A stretch of DNA of 64,000 nt from Amaurobius ferox (GCA_951213105.1 OX578145.1:8585691-8649690); one strand, 5' to 3'. Positions 11,256 through 22,619 are shown, numbered from the stretch's first letter. Translations and numbers: made by a program. The notes: generated from the sequence alone by a model not told the origin.

Positions 11256-11814
11256 AGTGGCTACACGGAAATGAAATTTGAATCGTTCATATATAGACCA
11301 GATATAGCGACAAAATTTGCATAAACACAATTTACAAAAGGATCTACGTTTAGACAAGGATAGACCGTGAACTATAAAACAATTTTTTTAGAGTTTCAAA
11401 AATTTCAACAACAAAAGAACAGCATATTTAATTAAAATTCAATATTTGACGTCTTCCTCTTTGGGATTATGCTTGATTGCCACACCCTCCCCTTTTTTCG
11501 ATTTCTGTAATTAAATTGTAATTTAATATGCTGTTCTTTTGTTGTTGAAATTTTTGAAACTCTAAAAAAATTGTTTTATAGTTTACGGTTTATCCTTGTC
11601 TAAACGTAGATCCTTTTGTAAATTGTATTTATGCAAATTTTGTCGCTATATCTGGTCTATATATGAACGATTCAAATTTTATTTCCGTGTAGCCACTGAT
11701 GAAGAGCGTACTTATGCTCCAAAGCGCTATGGCCCGTTTTTTTAAACTTTTGTACATCTTATAGGATGTAAAATAAAGACCTTCTGTTGTGGATGTGTGC
11801 TTAATTTTTGCTAT

Positions 11815-12130
11815 ATAAATAAAATTGAAAATCTGTCTGTGTCTGTTTGTCCCATCATCGCGGGAGAACGGCTGAACCGAATTGGATGAAATTTTGTGTG
11901 TAACCTGGAAATAGCCCCACTTAAAATTTAGTCCATGTTTGGCGTTTCCACGACCAGTGGTTCTCAAGTTATTAGTAAAAGACGAAACTTTGTTTGTCTT
12001 ATCATCACGGGAGAACGGCTGAACCGAATTTAATGAAATTTTGTGGATAGCCTTGAAATAGCCCCACATAAATTTAGTACAAGTTTCGAGTTTCTAAAAC
12101 CAGGGGTTGTTGAGATATTAATGAAAAACG
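11815..12130 (+). repeat. Tandem pair of a gtctgt/cgggagaacggctgaa repeat
   Basis: Two copies with a period of about 147 bp (blocks starting 11844 and 11991) share gggagaacggctgaaccgaa, atgaaattttgtg and gaaatagcccca. Similar 'gtctgtctgt...gaacggctgaaccgaatttgatgaaatt' phrases are widespread in arthropod repeats. The minus strand stays open through the region, but it encodes the repeat and I do not regard it as a gene. Confidence 0.6.
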
Positions 12131-12488
12131 AAACTTTTTCCTAGGCGTTCTACTGTCTAACTCCGTGGTTTATCCAAACGAAAAGCTTGAAAATCGTTTG
12201 AAAGTGAATTAAAACTTTATTTCTAAGTTTGGTGGGAGATTTTTTGCGCTAATTAGTCACTTTCTGAAAACATGAATTGTTTGAAACATGAATTTAAATT
12301 GAAAACTAATCTCCATGGTTTATTTTTCACTAGCTTTTACTGAACAATGAAAGTATAAAGGAATCAAGATGGTTATTTAATTTCGCAGTTTGTGAGGAAG
12401 ATTCTATCTTATATCATATTGCTCAGAAACGCAATTAAATTAAATCTGTCTGTAAATTTTAATTATTATTTTTTCGATTTGAATAATA
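12131..12488. other. Unassigned AT-rich DNA
   Basis: No coding or clear repeat unit was recognised before the boundary of repeat A at about 12489. Confidence 0.4.
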
Positions 12489-13798
12489 AACAAGAAAGAT
12501 CAATCATGCATAAAACATTGATTATGAAACACTTTCTAACTTCAATGCATTTTTATATAAACATCTCTAAAATGGGGTACATTCCTCGGAAATAGTTTTA
12601 AAATTATCATAATACTACATTAATTTATTATATTTGAAAACTTTAAACTTCATCGAAAAAAAAAACGAACTTCATTCGAATGAGGGCATTGAAATTTAAA
12701 TTGTCTGGTTTAAACATCTCTAAAATGTGATACATTCCTCGGTAATATTTTTAAAATTATTATACTACTACAATAATTTATTATATTTGAAAACTTCTTC
12801 GAAAACAAATGAACTTCATCATCTTTGACGTCATCCTAATATAAATCGACTGGCTCTCTCTATAAAAGCAGGATTTCATTCATACACGTTTTTCCATTCC
12901 TTTCATTCATCACAATACTATAATAATTTATTTTATTAAAAAACTTAAAACTATGGAGGTACAAGTAATTTTACTCTATGTTTAAAACTTCATCGAAAAA
13001 AGCGTCTGGTTCTTTGTGTAAAATCAACGAATGTTTTATTCATATCAGCTATATTGCAAACTTCATGAGCTAAATAACTTTGCATTAAAGAAATGCAGCA
13101 ATTCTTATACAACTCATTCTACATATTTTGCTGTTTACATTCTCCATAAGTGAAAATTAGTCTTCGTTGTAGAAATAATCAAAGGTTGATGATCATTTAA
13201 ACTCAAATATATTGTAATTACGTTGTTTCAGTATGTAGATGCACAGAATTGAAGCAAAAATGAAGTGGTTTTAGGACGGATACAACACAATATGAATTAA
13301 AAAGAACTTTAAAAATCACGATTTTGACACAAGATGGATACAATATTTATTTTGAAGTGTGTCACGCGATCTCTTCATATAATGGTCACGTGATCTCTTC
13401 ATATAAAGGGTGTCATTATTATTTTAATTTTTATTTAAAAATCTACTGAATATATTTTGCTGAAATTTTTTATATGTATTTTATGGGATAATTTGAATAT
13501 TTCCTAAAACTTTCGAAGCAATTTGTGAATTTTAAATTCGCTTAAAAAATGTTGGAAAAATTGAGTTCCATAGGGTTCAATATATTTCATTTTTTTTTTA
13601 TCCGGGTTCAATCCAAAAGTAATTGGGTGATGATATTCATTTATATTCCCATAGGTCCCACAGACCGTCTGAACAACATACTAAAATTTCATTTTGATAA
13701 AGTCATTTTTACGTCAGTTATCGTGCTGACGGACGGACAGACAGACAGGCAGAATGAACAAGTCATAAACACTTTTCAACTATGTTGTAAAGTGTTAA
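12489..13798 (-). mobile_element. Repeat A copy 1 (DINE-1/HINE-like)
   Basis: A full-length copy of about 1.31 kb in minus orientation. The 3' end is at the left (caagaaagatcaatcatgc). The 5' end is at the right: aacacttttcaactatgttg followed by taaagtgtt, which can fold into a hairpin. The (GTCY)n core is reduced to a few units near 13731-13752. No coding of its own. Family traits are described at the 38339 copy. Confidence 0.75.
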
Positions 13799-13853
13799 TA
13801 AATGGATATAAAAATATATTTCAGAAAATAAAGGTTTGATTTTTCTTTTAATT

Positions 13854-14427
13854 ACAGAGGGTGTTCACACATTTTTGTAACGATTTTGAAAAAAAATATA
13901 TATATATATATATAAACAAAGATAAGAATTTTATTTTCTAATATGTTCAGTATGATAGTCCTTTTGTTGAACTATCGTATTACATCTTGATTTCCAAGAT
14001 AAAAGAGCTTTTCTTAAATTATCAAGGTTGATTTTGTTCCACTCCTCCACCACAATCTTCCAGAGCCCATCCAATGTTTTGGGATGCCGCTTATAAAGAG
14101 TTTGTTTTAAAAGTCCAAATGCACAGTAATCCATAGGAGACAGGTCGGGGGACTTGGGTGGGATGCATTTAAATGGAATAGCCTTAATTCCGGTTTCATT
14201 TCTCATCTTTTCAAAAAATATAGCAGTAGATTTGGAGGTATGGCTGGTAGCCTTAACCTGATGGAACTTAGCACAGTGAAGATTGTTTGGTTAAAGTGAT
14301 GGAATGTCTTTGTGAAAACAGGAGTTAAAACATATTTCTGACAGTAATGCGAGTTAATTTTGACATTTTTTCTACTTTCCTTATTTTAAGTTTTCAGTTA
14401 TAATAGAGTCCAGCAATAACCATGATT
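13854..14427 (-). mobile_element. Truncated mariner-like element, 3' half
   Basis: A terminal repeat starts acagagggtgttcacacatt at about 13855 and continues into tgtaacgattttg. The transposase C-terminus follows on the minus strand. The 5' half of the element is missing; the homology fades at about 14427, where unrelated sequence and then the Jockey-like element begin. Confidence 0.75.
13931..14420 (-). pseudogene. mariner-like transposase, C-terminal part
   Basis: The open frame 14206-13931 contains PPKSPDLSPMDYCAFGLLKQ, the region of the third catalytic acidic residue (D, mariner type). It is followed by KRHPKTLDGLWKIVVEEWNK and ends HTEHIRK. Upstream, 14420-14340 reads with stops as M-V-I-A-G-L-Y-Y-N, parallel to FMIVAGFCYNGKLKLKKV in the element at 55-56.5 kb, so both copies belong to one family. 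The N-terminal helix-turn-helix and the first catalytic Asp are absent here. It is not functional. Confidence 0.85.
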
Positions 14428-14599
14428 TGCATCCGCCCCCAAACGCATATATTGAAAGGGAGTATAGAAATGACTACTTTCTACGGCTCCACCTCCTTCC
14501 CGCCCATACTGGGGACGGGCCATTGTGACGTAGAACACAAACGTCACTTCTCTTCCCGATTTTCTTTACGCTATCGCTATAATGCTATTATGGTTGAAG
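14428..14599. other. Short unassigned segment between mariner and Jockey-like element
   Basis: GC-richer than its surroundings. The frame stays open into the gag fragment, but the residues before the zinc knuckle do not resemble gag. It may be a separate fragment, or the junction of a 5'-truncated retroelement. Confidence 0.3.
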
Positions 14600-15419
14600 A
14601 ACACTTCACACGGGACTGCCAAAGACCAAGGACGGAGAAGGCAACGTGTGCTAACTGCAATGGAGATCACCCGGCGAACTTCAGGCAATGCCCGAAGAAC
14701 CCCTGGAACAGAGGAAAGGCACCGGGGTATGCCCCCCCTTCCCCCAAAAATCAGATACCCCCTTGGAGGCAAAAGGTCTTCGGTCTAAACCCTCAGACAC
14801 CCCATCAGGGCTCCTCGCACTCTGTGCCACAGGTTAAAAGAACTCAAACTTCAGCACCTACCAGATCGGTGCAAGAGCAGGCCCCTAAACAGTCAACCTC
14901 CAGAGAAATGACTGTGGAGGAAGTGAGAATAGCTCATGAAGACATAAAACAGAGGATAGCAATTGATAAAGCCGCCAAAGGGGCAAGAGAAGCAAAACAA
15001 AGATTAGAAAAAAAGGTTCAGGAATGGCAGAAAACTAAACGCGCCCGAGAATAGCTCGCGCAAACACACACGTTAGACAAATCGGCTGAAAAAAAAAAAA
15101 AAAGACTACCGAGGTCCAAAAGGATACTCACAAAACAGATCAAACCGCGGTTGAGGCTGAGGAAATTGTAGCTGAGACTGAGGAAATGGAAGCTGAGACT
15201 GAACTTGCTGATAAATCCAATGATGAAAAGATGGATGAAATCCTCAACCTCGTCAGATGATTTATCAGTATGTTCAACCTAGACGATATAAAACATCTGT
15301 TGATGCAGCTCGCTGAGTTAATTAAAAAAAAGAGCGATCCAATGCAAATGGTCTTTGAGGCTTTTAAAATAATCGCGGAATTTAATAAAAACAGTGAGAA
15401 ACAAACCCACCATGAATAG
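14600..15419 (+). pseudogene. Jockey-like ORF1 (gag-type zinc-knuckle protein), truncated
   Basis: The recognisable part begins at HFTRDC (tail of one zinc knuckle). It is followed by a second knuckle, CANCNGDHPANFRQC (C-x2-C-x3-H-x6-C), then a proline-rich linker and a Lys/Glu-rich helix (REMTVEEVRIAHEDIKQRIA). A stop at 15053-15055 breaks the frame. After a frame change the C-terminus is readable (AEETEEMEAETELAD-like acidic stretch, then a hydrophobic segment with HLLMQLAELIKKKS), ending at 15419. Such proteins bind the element's RNA. This copy lacks its N-terminal half and has at least two disruptions. Confidence 0.75.
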
Positions 15420-18090
15420 GTCCCAAAAAGAAAGTTTTAAAATAATATTTTGGAATGCGAACGGCATATCTCCAAGAATAAATGAACTTAGGAGCTACGT
15501 AAATGAAAATGATGTAGATGCCTGCTAATCCAGGAAACTAAAGTTAGAGAAAACAAAAAACTAAATATAACAAACTATAATAGCTATCATACCCTTAGCT
15601 CAAATATAACTGCTAGAAATCCCCATGGAGGAACAGCAATATATATTAAAAGTAATATTCCCCACGAGGAAATAAACAACATAAATCTTCAAGGTATAGA
15701 AAATACTAGTATAAAAATTAAAATAAATAATGTAAACCCATTTATCCTAACTTCAATATATGTCAAAAACATGAGTGGTATAAATGTAGCTGCGCAGCTG
15801 GAACTGCTTTTCTCGCGATATCCAAACACAATACTCGCGGGCGACTTCAATGCACACCACCGAGCGTGGGGCAGCAGGAGAGCCAACACACGCGGTACAC
15901 AGATACATAGATTGCTGAACACAACAAACACTGACATCATTGCACCGTCGAGACCAACCTGCTTCTCAGGTGCCAATGGCTCATTCATAGACTTTGTCCT
16001 AACGAGAAACATAGAATACGCTCACACAATTGATACCCTGGATGAATTCGACTCGGATCATCTACCGGTATTGGTGACATTCGATTTGAACACTCCCCTT
16101 CCAGCCTCTCTGGGACAAGAGAGGGTGAACTGGAACGTATTCAAAAGAGCACTTTTCGAACCGCACTTAGCTGTACCCAACATTATGAGCACGGCGGATA
16201 TTGACTCTGCCACGCACACACTCACAACAGAAATCAGGAGAGCTATTGCATCTGCCACAACACATCGTGAGTCATCAAAAATGCCAACACTTTCCCACCA
16301 TGTCAAACAGTTAGTTAAACAGAGAAATAGAATGCGTAAGACATGGCAGGCTAACAGAGACCCTACCCTTAAAAGGGAGCTTAATAGACTCACGTGTAAA
16401 GTCAGTGAAAAAATTGTCGCAGAAAAGCAGCAACAGTATAAAGAATTAATCGAATCCCTTAGCCAGGAAGACGTATCGCTCTGACAATTCGCTAAAAGAC
16501 TCAGAAAACCTCAAATTAAACTCCCGCCACTAATAGATGGCGCTAAGATGGCGTACTCAGACGAAGAAAAGGCAGAGGCGCTTGCTAAGCATTACGAAAA
16601 GCAATTTGAACCAAACCACGATCTAATGTGTCAGGACACCCTAAGAATGGTTAGGTAAACTCTAAACAATTTCAGGAATTTCCCTGTCACGGCTGAGATT
16701 AACCCAGCCACCCCGCAAGAGATAGTAGAGATTATCAAAAACCGTAAAAGCCCAGGGTACGACAAAATCAGGAATATCGCGGTAAAAAACCTACCCTTAA
16801 ATATAATATTTTACTTGATCATCTTAATAAATAAAATACTAGAACTAAATTATTTCCCCAAAGAATGGAAGGAAACGATATTTATAGCGATCCATAAACC
16901 TGGTGAGGATGCCTCAATTCCAGCCAACTACAGGCCAATCAGTTTGTTACCGACACTTAGTAAAATTACTGAGAAAATAATTCTTAAAGAGACTGAACAC
17001 GCACCTTAGTGAGAATGACATTATCATTCCGGAGCAGTTTGGATTTCGGCCAAAACACTCCACCACTCATCAGTTGCTGAGAGTGGTAGAGTACATTTCT
17101 TCTCGTTTTAATAATAAGACACCCACAGCTGCGATTTTTCTTGACATCCAAAAAGCCTTTGATAAAGTGTGGCACTGTGGATTAGCTTACAAATTGATCA
17201 CTCTAAAAGTCCCTGACGCACTTGTCAAACTTTTAATTTCATACCTAAATAACAGACACTTTCAAGTCAGAGTAAAAAATAACTTATCTACACCCAAGCT
17301 CATTAAAAGTAGTGTACCGCAAGGATCCATCCGGGGCCCGACACTCTTTAACATATATCTAAATGACATTCCCAGGACCCCAGACACGGAGCTGGCATTC
17401 TATGCAGACGACAGCGCGATACTTGCAAAACACCCTTACGTCTCAGTAATGCACAGACAGTTACAACAACACTTAGACATACTCCAAACATGGCTGGAAA
17501 AATGGCGAATAAAATTAAATCCCAATAAATGTCATTGGATTTATTTCTCAAGAAAACGTAAACCCCCGTCTCCTCTGTACATAAACAACCATGCCCTAAA
17601 AGCGGAAAAATCTACTAAATACCTAGGTGTAACGATAGACTCCCACCTAACTTGGAAACTGCACGTAACGAATATAATCAAAAAAGCGTATATAACCATA
17701 GGAGCCTTATACCCAATGATAGGAAACGGAAATCTAAGTTATCAAAATAAACTCCTAATTTATAAATCGGTCATCCGCCCGGGAATGCTGTATGCAGCAC
17801 CCGTATGGGGATATGCCTGTAAAACTACCATAGACTTATTAGAGACAAGACAAAACAAAACCCTAAGGATTATAAGGAAAGCCCCTAGATACTTAAGAAA
17901 CTCGGTAATTAGGAATTACTTCAAAATAAAAACTGTTAGAGCCCAAATCAAAAAGCTATCGCTTAAATTCTACAAAAATCTGCCATCTGTCCCAAATGAA
18001 CTATTATTTAATCTGCATGACTGTGATCATCGCAAGGCTAAATCTGGTAAGAGACCCCGCTCTGTACTTAACTTTGATATTCGGTACTAG
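15412..18090 (+). pseudogene. Jockey-like ORF2: apurinic-type endonuclease and reverse transcriptase
   Basis: The start ATG at 15412 overlaps the ORF1 stop. Endonuclease motifs in order: IFWNANGIS, QETK (after a one-base loss near 15527), ILAGDFNAHHRAWGS near 15835, and FDSDHLPV near 16050. Reverse transcriptase motifs: KSPGYDKI near 16750, YRPISLLPTLSKITEKII near 16930, FGFRPKHSTTHQL near 17040, FLDIQKAFDKVWH near 17140, SVPQGS near 17310, and the catalytic AFYADDSAIL near 17396-17425. Disabling changes: the frameshift at 15527, TGA at 16482 (Trp expected), TAA near 16656, and a frameshift near 16993. The downstream 338-codon frame is intact to the TAG at 18088. The protein would nick target DNA and copy the element RNA into it. 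Clade assignment to Jockey rests on motif style. Confidence 0.9.
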
Positions 18091-18400
18091 GAACGTTCCA
18101 CCTTAATCAGTTGATATTAAAGAAAACTCGCGATTTTTGGTTTTCTACAAAATGTTTAAAATGCTAAAATGCTAGGTTACCCTCAGATCTGCATCAACCC
18201 CCCAAACTGCTTAAACTCTTAATGTGCAACAAACTGCCACACTAGGAGCTAGGACAAATAATAAAAACAGTAAATCAAAAACCTCGAACCTCCAACTTTG
18301 GACCAATGAAATAATGTCACAGTATGAAGATAAGAACCACACCTAGAGATTGGAGATTAAAGGCGCTTCGCGCCTGGTGCTTGCTCTGTTCTGGACGAAA

Positions 18401-18999
18401 CTCTATGAGCTATTATGGTTATTTTGCTGGATATAATATTTTAACGAAGTATCAATCAAGTAAGTGTTATTTTAATATGTAAAACAACGCAGATTTCCTT
18501 TTAACAATAATGTAACATCATTTCAAGACTGTTTTATATCAAACTCAAGTATTATTTACAAAAATATCAAATTCTTATCAATCGTGTATAAAAGTAAGAC
18601 ACACTAAAAGACTATATTTTGCTAAACATCGGAAAGGCTAGATGAACACAATCAAGTTTTTGCTGTTTATAAAATATCAGCAATACTTTCCAGTGTTTTT
18701 CTGGCCAAGAATTTGTAAAGATATCTATATGTGAAAATTATATTGCATGTGTAACTAACTGATCCATTATTTGCCAATCTTTATAACAATTCATACTAGG
18801 ATTTTTTTTTACACAAATCACCCCATATATGGTAATAAAGAGTTACATAATACAGGCATACACACATGTAGAAAAATATTTTAACTAATTTTGTATGTAT
18901 TTTTGGACAAACTTTCATTCGACAAGCTTTCTTTTGTAGAAGTAAGTAATTTTGTTGTGATATTCAGTTTCTGTTATCATTTATGTTAAGCAAGACTTA
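18401..18999. other. Unassigned AT-rich DNA
   Basis: It follows the retroelement 3' region. No coding or repeat was recognised. A splice-donor-like gtaagt on the minus strand lies at 18995-19000. Confidence 0.35.
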
Positions 19000-19000
19000 C

Positions 19001-19284
19001 TTAATCCAGCTTTGAGAGAATCAATGAGTTTCGCGTTGATTTTATTGTATAACTTTTGCACATAACAAGGATATGTTTGAAAAATTAACTGAATTGTCAT
19101 CTCCGTTAACAATTGTTTATCAGTTATCAAGTCACTCACCACAGGAAAAACAGCATGGTTATTCTGCCAGATTCTTGACAGCATTTCAAGCAAAACACGT
19201 GTTCTGTGTATCCTATGACTACATAACATTGATTGAGAAAATCCTTGGTCATCTTGGTCAACTGTACTGTGACTCAGGGGCGGC
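19001..19284 (-). CDS. Exon-like open frame of unknown identity
   Basis: The minus strand is open from the hAT boundary at 19274 to a good donor-like site (ttaa|gtaagt at about 19000). The frame reads STVDQDDQGFSQSMLCSHRI, then HRTRVLLEMLSRIWQNNHAV, FPVVSDLITDKQLLTEMTIQ and LIFQTYPCYVQKLYNKINAK, ending LIDSLKAGL. It has balanced composition and regular hydrophobic spacing, like an alpha-helical protein. I do not recognise the family. Just across the hAT insertion, cgtgtttcagtcacag on the minus strand could be the acceptor. If this is a host exon, the hAT at 19275-20913 landed at its intron boundary. It could equally be an open frame by chance or part of an older unrecognised element. Confidence 0.25.
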
Positions 19285-20913
19285 ATTTCAGCATTCCATT
19301 TGGGGGTGCGAGATTTGTATGTATGAAAATTTACAATATGGAATAAATAAAATGTTTTTTAATAGGGGGGGGGGGGGGAGGTCACAAAATTGAATTGATG
19401 TTGAGAAAAATAATTGTTGTTAACATAATTTTTGTGCATAATTGTGTTACCATAATTTGTTGTTAACATAATTTTTCTAAATACAAATATCTATATTTAT
19501 TTACCTTATATTGAAGTTTTAAACGCAGGTTTTCAGAGTCTGGAAGAAGAGAAAATTTTTTACAATATCATCATAATCCAGTGGTATATCTTGTTCTATA
19601 GCTAAAACAGCTAAAAATGAAAGTCTTTTTTGTCCCACTGAACTTCAAAAATAATTTTTCAGCCTCCTAAGACACTATAAAGACCTTTCACAACTGGCTG
19701 AGCTGATTGGCACAGTCAAAACCAATTTAACTAATAATGTTAAGACAGGAAACACATTTTTTAAATTCCGCTCTTTGAAATAATCCAGACGACTTTTAAA
19801 ATTGGGATGGTCTATGTTTTCATTTTCCACCATTGAATAAAGCAGTCTCAATTCACACAGCAATTCCTCTTTCTGGAAGTCATATACTTTGCATATGGTT
19901 GAAACATTTTCTTTTTCTTTTTCGACATCTGATCCGGATAATACTGAACTAAGGGCAAACAAAACAGATGTATTGTTCTCATTAAATCTTGTCCCAATTT
20001 CATTAAATACTGAATCTATAATTTCATATTTAATATTGATTCTGTGATATGATTTAACATCATCATGGGGATTTTTTTCACCGCCTCCAAACTCGCTTGG
20101 AGTTTTTTTACGCCTTTTCAGTTTTAGTTCAGAATAAGAATTTTTTTCTCAAAGTTTTGTCACAAAACTCCACACTTGATTGAAATATGCATCAGTGCGA
20201 AAAAAACTAACAGTTTCAATAGTAACTTTAGCCAAAGCTTGCACAGTCTAAAAATTAAGATCAGATGACTGAAGATGCTTTGAGTGAGTATTGTATTGAT
20301 CAAAAACACTGTTTCAATACAAACAAAGTGAACAAAAATTCGAACGATGTCATGCATGGTAAAAGGACTTCGGCTCTTCCACCATTGAGAGAATCGTTTT
20401 CAGATAATTCTTCCAGTGTTAAAATCACCACTTCGAAATTATCAAGTAGTGCTTTTATGGCTTTAACTCTGGAAGACCACCTCGTATCACTTAGTGATTG
20501 TAGAGTTGAAGAGCCTCCAGAAAAAATATTTGTGGATGAGTGAATCTTTTCGAAAATAGCATGTTTTTTATATGATGTTTCTATGAAAAAATATAATGCA
20601 TTGAGCTGCTGAAATGCATTTCTAGCAGAAGGAATGGATGAGCATGCACTAACTGCACATACATTTAATCGGATACTTGAAATTTTCAAATGAAAAGGAT
20701 AACATCACCCCAATCTTTTTAAATTGAAAAGGATTCGTTCCAGCCGGAAGTGGGAACTTCACTGTGAAGGTTGAAGTTTGGCTCTTTTGAAATTCCATAG
20801 CGTGAGAAAACTGACCAGTGAACAGGCAATAAAACAAGAGAGATGCTGATAGACGACAAGGAAAATTTGGGGGCGCGACCGCGCCCCCTCGTGCCCCCTA
20901 TTTGCTGCCCCTG
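19275..20913 (-). mobile_element. hAT transposon relic with perfect 8-bp target duplication
   Basis: The target duplication ctgtgact is at 19267-19274 and 20914-20921. The ends are caggggcggca on the left and, inverted, caggggcagca on the right, with subterminal G-rich/C-rich stretches (tttgggggtgcgag; gggggcacgagggggcgc). Minus-strand hAT transposase fragments lie inside. The element is 1639 bp and lacks the N-terminal part, so it is an internally deleted copy. Confidence 0.9.
19535..20690 (-). pseudogene. hAT transposase (ZMYM1-like group), fragmentary
   Basis: The upstream fragment (20689-20300) contains FSGGSSTLQSLSDTRWSSRV followed by KAIKALLDNF; the DTRW motif is typical of this hAT group. 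The downstream fragment (19962-19675) contains FKERNLKNVFPVLTLLVKLV, then LTVPISSASCERSL, the hAT C-terminal dimerisation signature. It continues in another frame to QKRLSFLAVLAIEQDIPLDY near 19600. Linking sequence has stops and frameshifts (for example around 20060-20300). The BED or TTF zinc finger and the first catalytic Asp are not seen. The protein would have been the transposase of this element; it is dead here. Confidence 0.85.
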
Positions 20914-20921
20914 CTGTGACT

Positions 20922-21348
20922 GAAACACGTTTTTAAATGGCAGTGGTTATGAAAAAGTTTTTGAACTCTCTGGTCATGACTGTTATAATTGTAGAAACTC
21001 TTCAACTGTCTCCCAAATCTTATCATTTTTAGTTAGATTTTGTCCTGTGGTATGCAGTCCATGGAAGCAATGCAAGCATTGCTTACCTAACATCAGTTTA
21101 AAAAAAATAAAAATTTTTTACTATAATATTTCAGCAGAATTTCTGAAACTGTGATTGATGATAGATCATGGGTGACCAAGCTCAAATTAATCATAATTAA
21201 CAATAGCAAAGATACACTTTTTTGTTGTATCTTAAAAATTTTTCTTCAAATTTGAGAAATAAGAACTCTTAATTTCCACGAAAATGTCATTAATGTGTTT
21301 GTAAAAAAAAGTAGAAGATTGGAATTCATGTATAAATAGGTTCGACAG
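20922..21348. other. Unassigned; possible second exon-like stretch
   Basis: On the minus strand, 21085-20985 is open and reads CLHCFHGLHTTGQNLTKNDK, then IWETVEEFLQL. It follows a pyrimidine-rich tract ending ttag that could be a splice acceptor. No convincing donor follows. It lies upstream, in the same orientation, of the exon-like frame at 19001-19284. Identity unknown. Confidence 0.2.
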
Positions 21349-21350
21349 TA

Positions 21351-22619
21351 CAGTCAACCGTCCCATAATGCGATTAACAGTAGAATGACTGATATTTTGA
21401 ACTATCTAGAACGACGGGCAGCGGTCCATTTGACTGCCATAGAAAGAGTTCAACATACCTTTAATTCAAAACCAAAACATCATAGTTACAGCGTTTAGGA
21501 TGTTTCTTCGGCACATTTTTTGCAAAGAAAATAAGAAAAGTCGTAAAATTTCAATGGGCTGGGATGAGTCGTTTTGGAGGAATCGTTTCTCAAAATAGTT
21601 ATGTGGTCAAAATGACCGCTTCCGTCGTTCTAGTGTTAATTCATACCACTTTATATTATGAAACTCAGATTAGTGCACAGATTAATTCGTAGCATGTTAT
21701 ATGGAAACAGCATACTGTGTTATAAGAAACTCAGAACAATTCGTACTGTGTTATACGAAAACCGCATTAAGTGGAACTCAGAACATATAAATCAAACTGA
21801 TTCATTCTACGTTATATAAAATTGTATTTTTAGAGTAGCATGTTATGGTGAAGATGGTTATGAGATATAAGTTTATAGAAACAAAAGTAAGGCAAAACTA
21901 TTTTACATATTTTGAATTATTTTTATTAAGACTTTATAAGAAAATTAAAAAACAATGTGAAATATGAACTTAATAACTTTTTTCCAACAAAACTTCTATT
22001 AATATTCATCACCTCTGTTAAATATTAGTTAGTGGCCTAATTCTTTTAATGTCCTCTTCACTTTGCATATCTTCATTTTCGTTTTCAATTGTAGTTTTAA
22101 TTTGCCAAAATCTCTCTGGAAGGAGCTAAACAATTTTGTAGTTATCTTTTAAACGTTGTACTTCGCACTGATGAAAGATCATTTTCAATAAGGTAATTTT
22201 CTAATTGTATACCCAAACCCAGTTCCCTTTTCACATCACTTAAATTGACATTTGAAATCCATTCTTTACCCATATTTTCGTTTACCAATGCATTTGAGGT
22301 GAATTTATTAATTTATTTTACAGAGGATTTCCTTGATAACTGAAATTGAAATAGGGTGATGTACGTGGATGAAAAAACAGGGAAATTCCCCATCAATTTC
22401 AAACTGTAAAAGTGTAATAGAGAGAATTTATAGAAAATAATTTATAGAAAAAATCATGCTATATGGAGACTGCTTAAACTGAGTGGTATTATAGAGAAAC
22501 CGCTTTATAAGACTATCGCGTTTTATGAATATTGCCTTATGACAGGGCTGTCGCAATTTTTGCTCCACATTATATAGAATCCGCATTATGAGAGTACCAC
22601 GATATAGAAGGGTTGACTG
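21351..22619. mobile_element. MITE with pogo/Tigger-like ends (cagtcaacc)
   Basis: The ends are cagtcaacc at 21351 and inverted at 22619, each flanked by TA (21349-21350 and 22620-22621). Subterminal phrases ataatgcg(g)att and tgttatatgg/ttatacgaaa recur through the body, giving degenerate internal repetition. No convincing transposase was found. Length is 1269 bp, including the piggyBac-like insertion at 21378-21635. Confidence 0.75.
21374..21639. mobile_element. piggyBac-like MITE nested in the Tigger-like MITE
   Basis: It is flanked by TTAA at 21374-21377 and 21636-21639. The ends cagtagaatgactg and, inverted, cactagaacgacgg match in 11 of 14 bases. A better match to the right terminal sequence (ctagaacgacgg, then agcggtc and ttgac) lies slightly inside the left end at about 21408-21440. 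Unit length is 258 bp between the TTAA sites. No coding. Confidence 0.7.

Larger units (their letters stand above)
9289..11814. repeat. Foldback repeat G, about 291-bp arms, split by an LTR element
   Basis: The left arm is 9289-9411 plus 11261-11428. The right arm, 11524-11814, is its inverted copy, with very few differences. The spacer is about 95 bp. Arm blocks include agcacacatccacaacagaa, gccatagcgctttggagcat and gaccagatatagcgacaaaa. Without the LTR insertion the repeat would be about 0.68 kb and could form a long hairpin RNA if transcribed. No transposase is seen. Confidence 0.8.
14600..18400 (+). mobile_element. Jockey-like non-LTR retrotransposon, 5'-truncated
   Basis: It holds ORF1 (gag-like, 14600-15419) and ORF2 (endonuclease plus reverse transcriptase, 15412-18090). 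The two overlap by eight bases in atgaatag, a common arrangement in this group. The gag N-terminus is missing. The 3' UTR runs past 18090; its end is not clear, and a GC-rich inverted motif (aggcgcttcgcgcct) at about 18361-18375 may be near it. No target duplication was found. Confidence 0.85.

Noticed and set aside
11629..12069. A 146-codon minus-strand open frame with a repeated KISSNSVQPFSRDD-like phrase
   Set aside because: It spans the arm of foldback repeat G and a 147-bp tandem repeat. The phrase is the translation of the gggagaacggctgaaccgaa repeat and not a protein domain.
18990..19274. Assignment of the exon-like frame to a named host protein
   Set aside because: No motif recalls a particular family; naming it would be guesswork.
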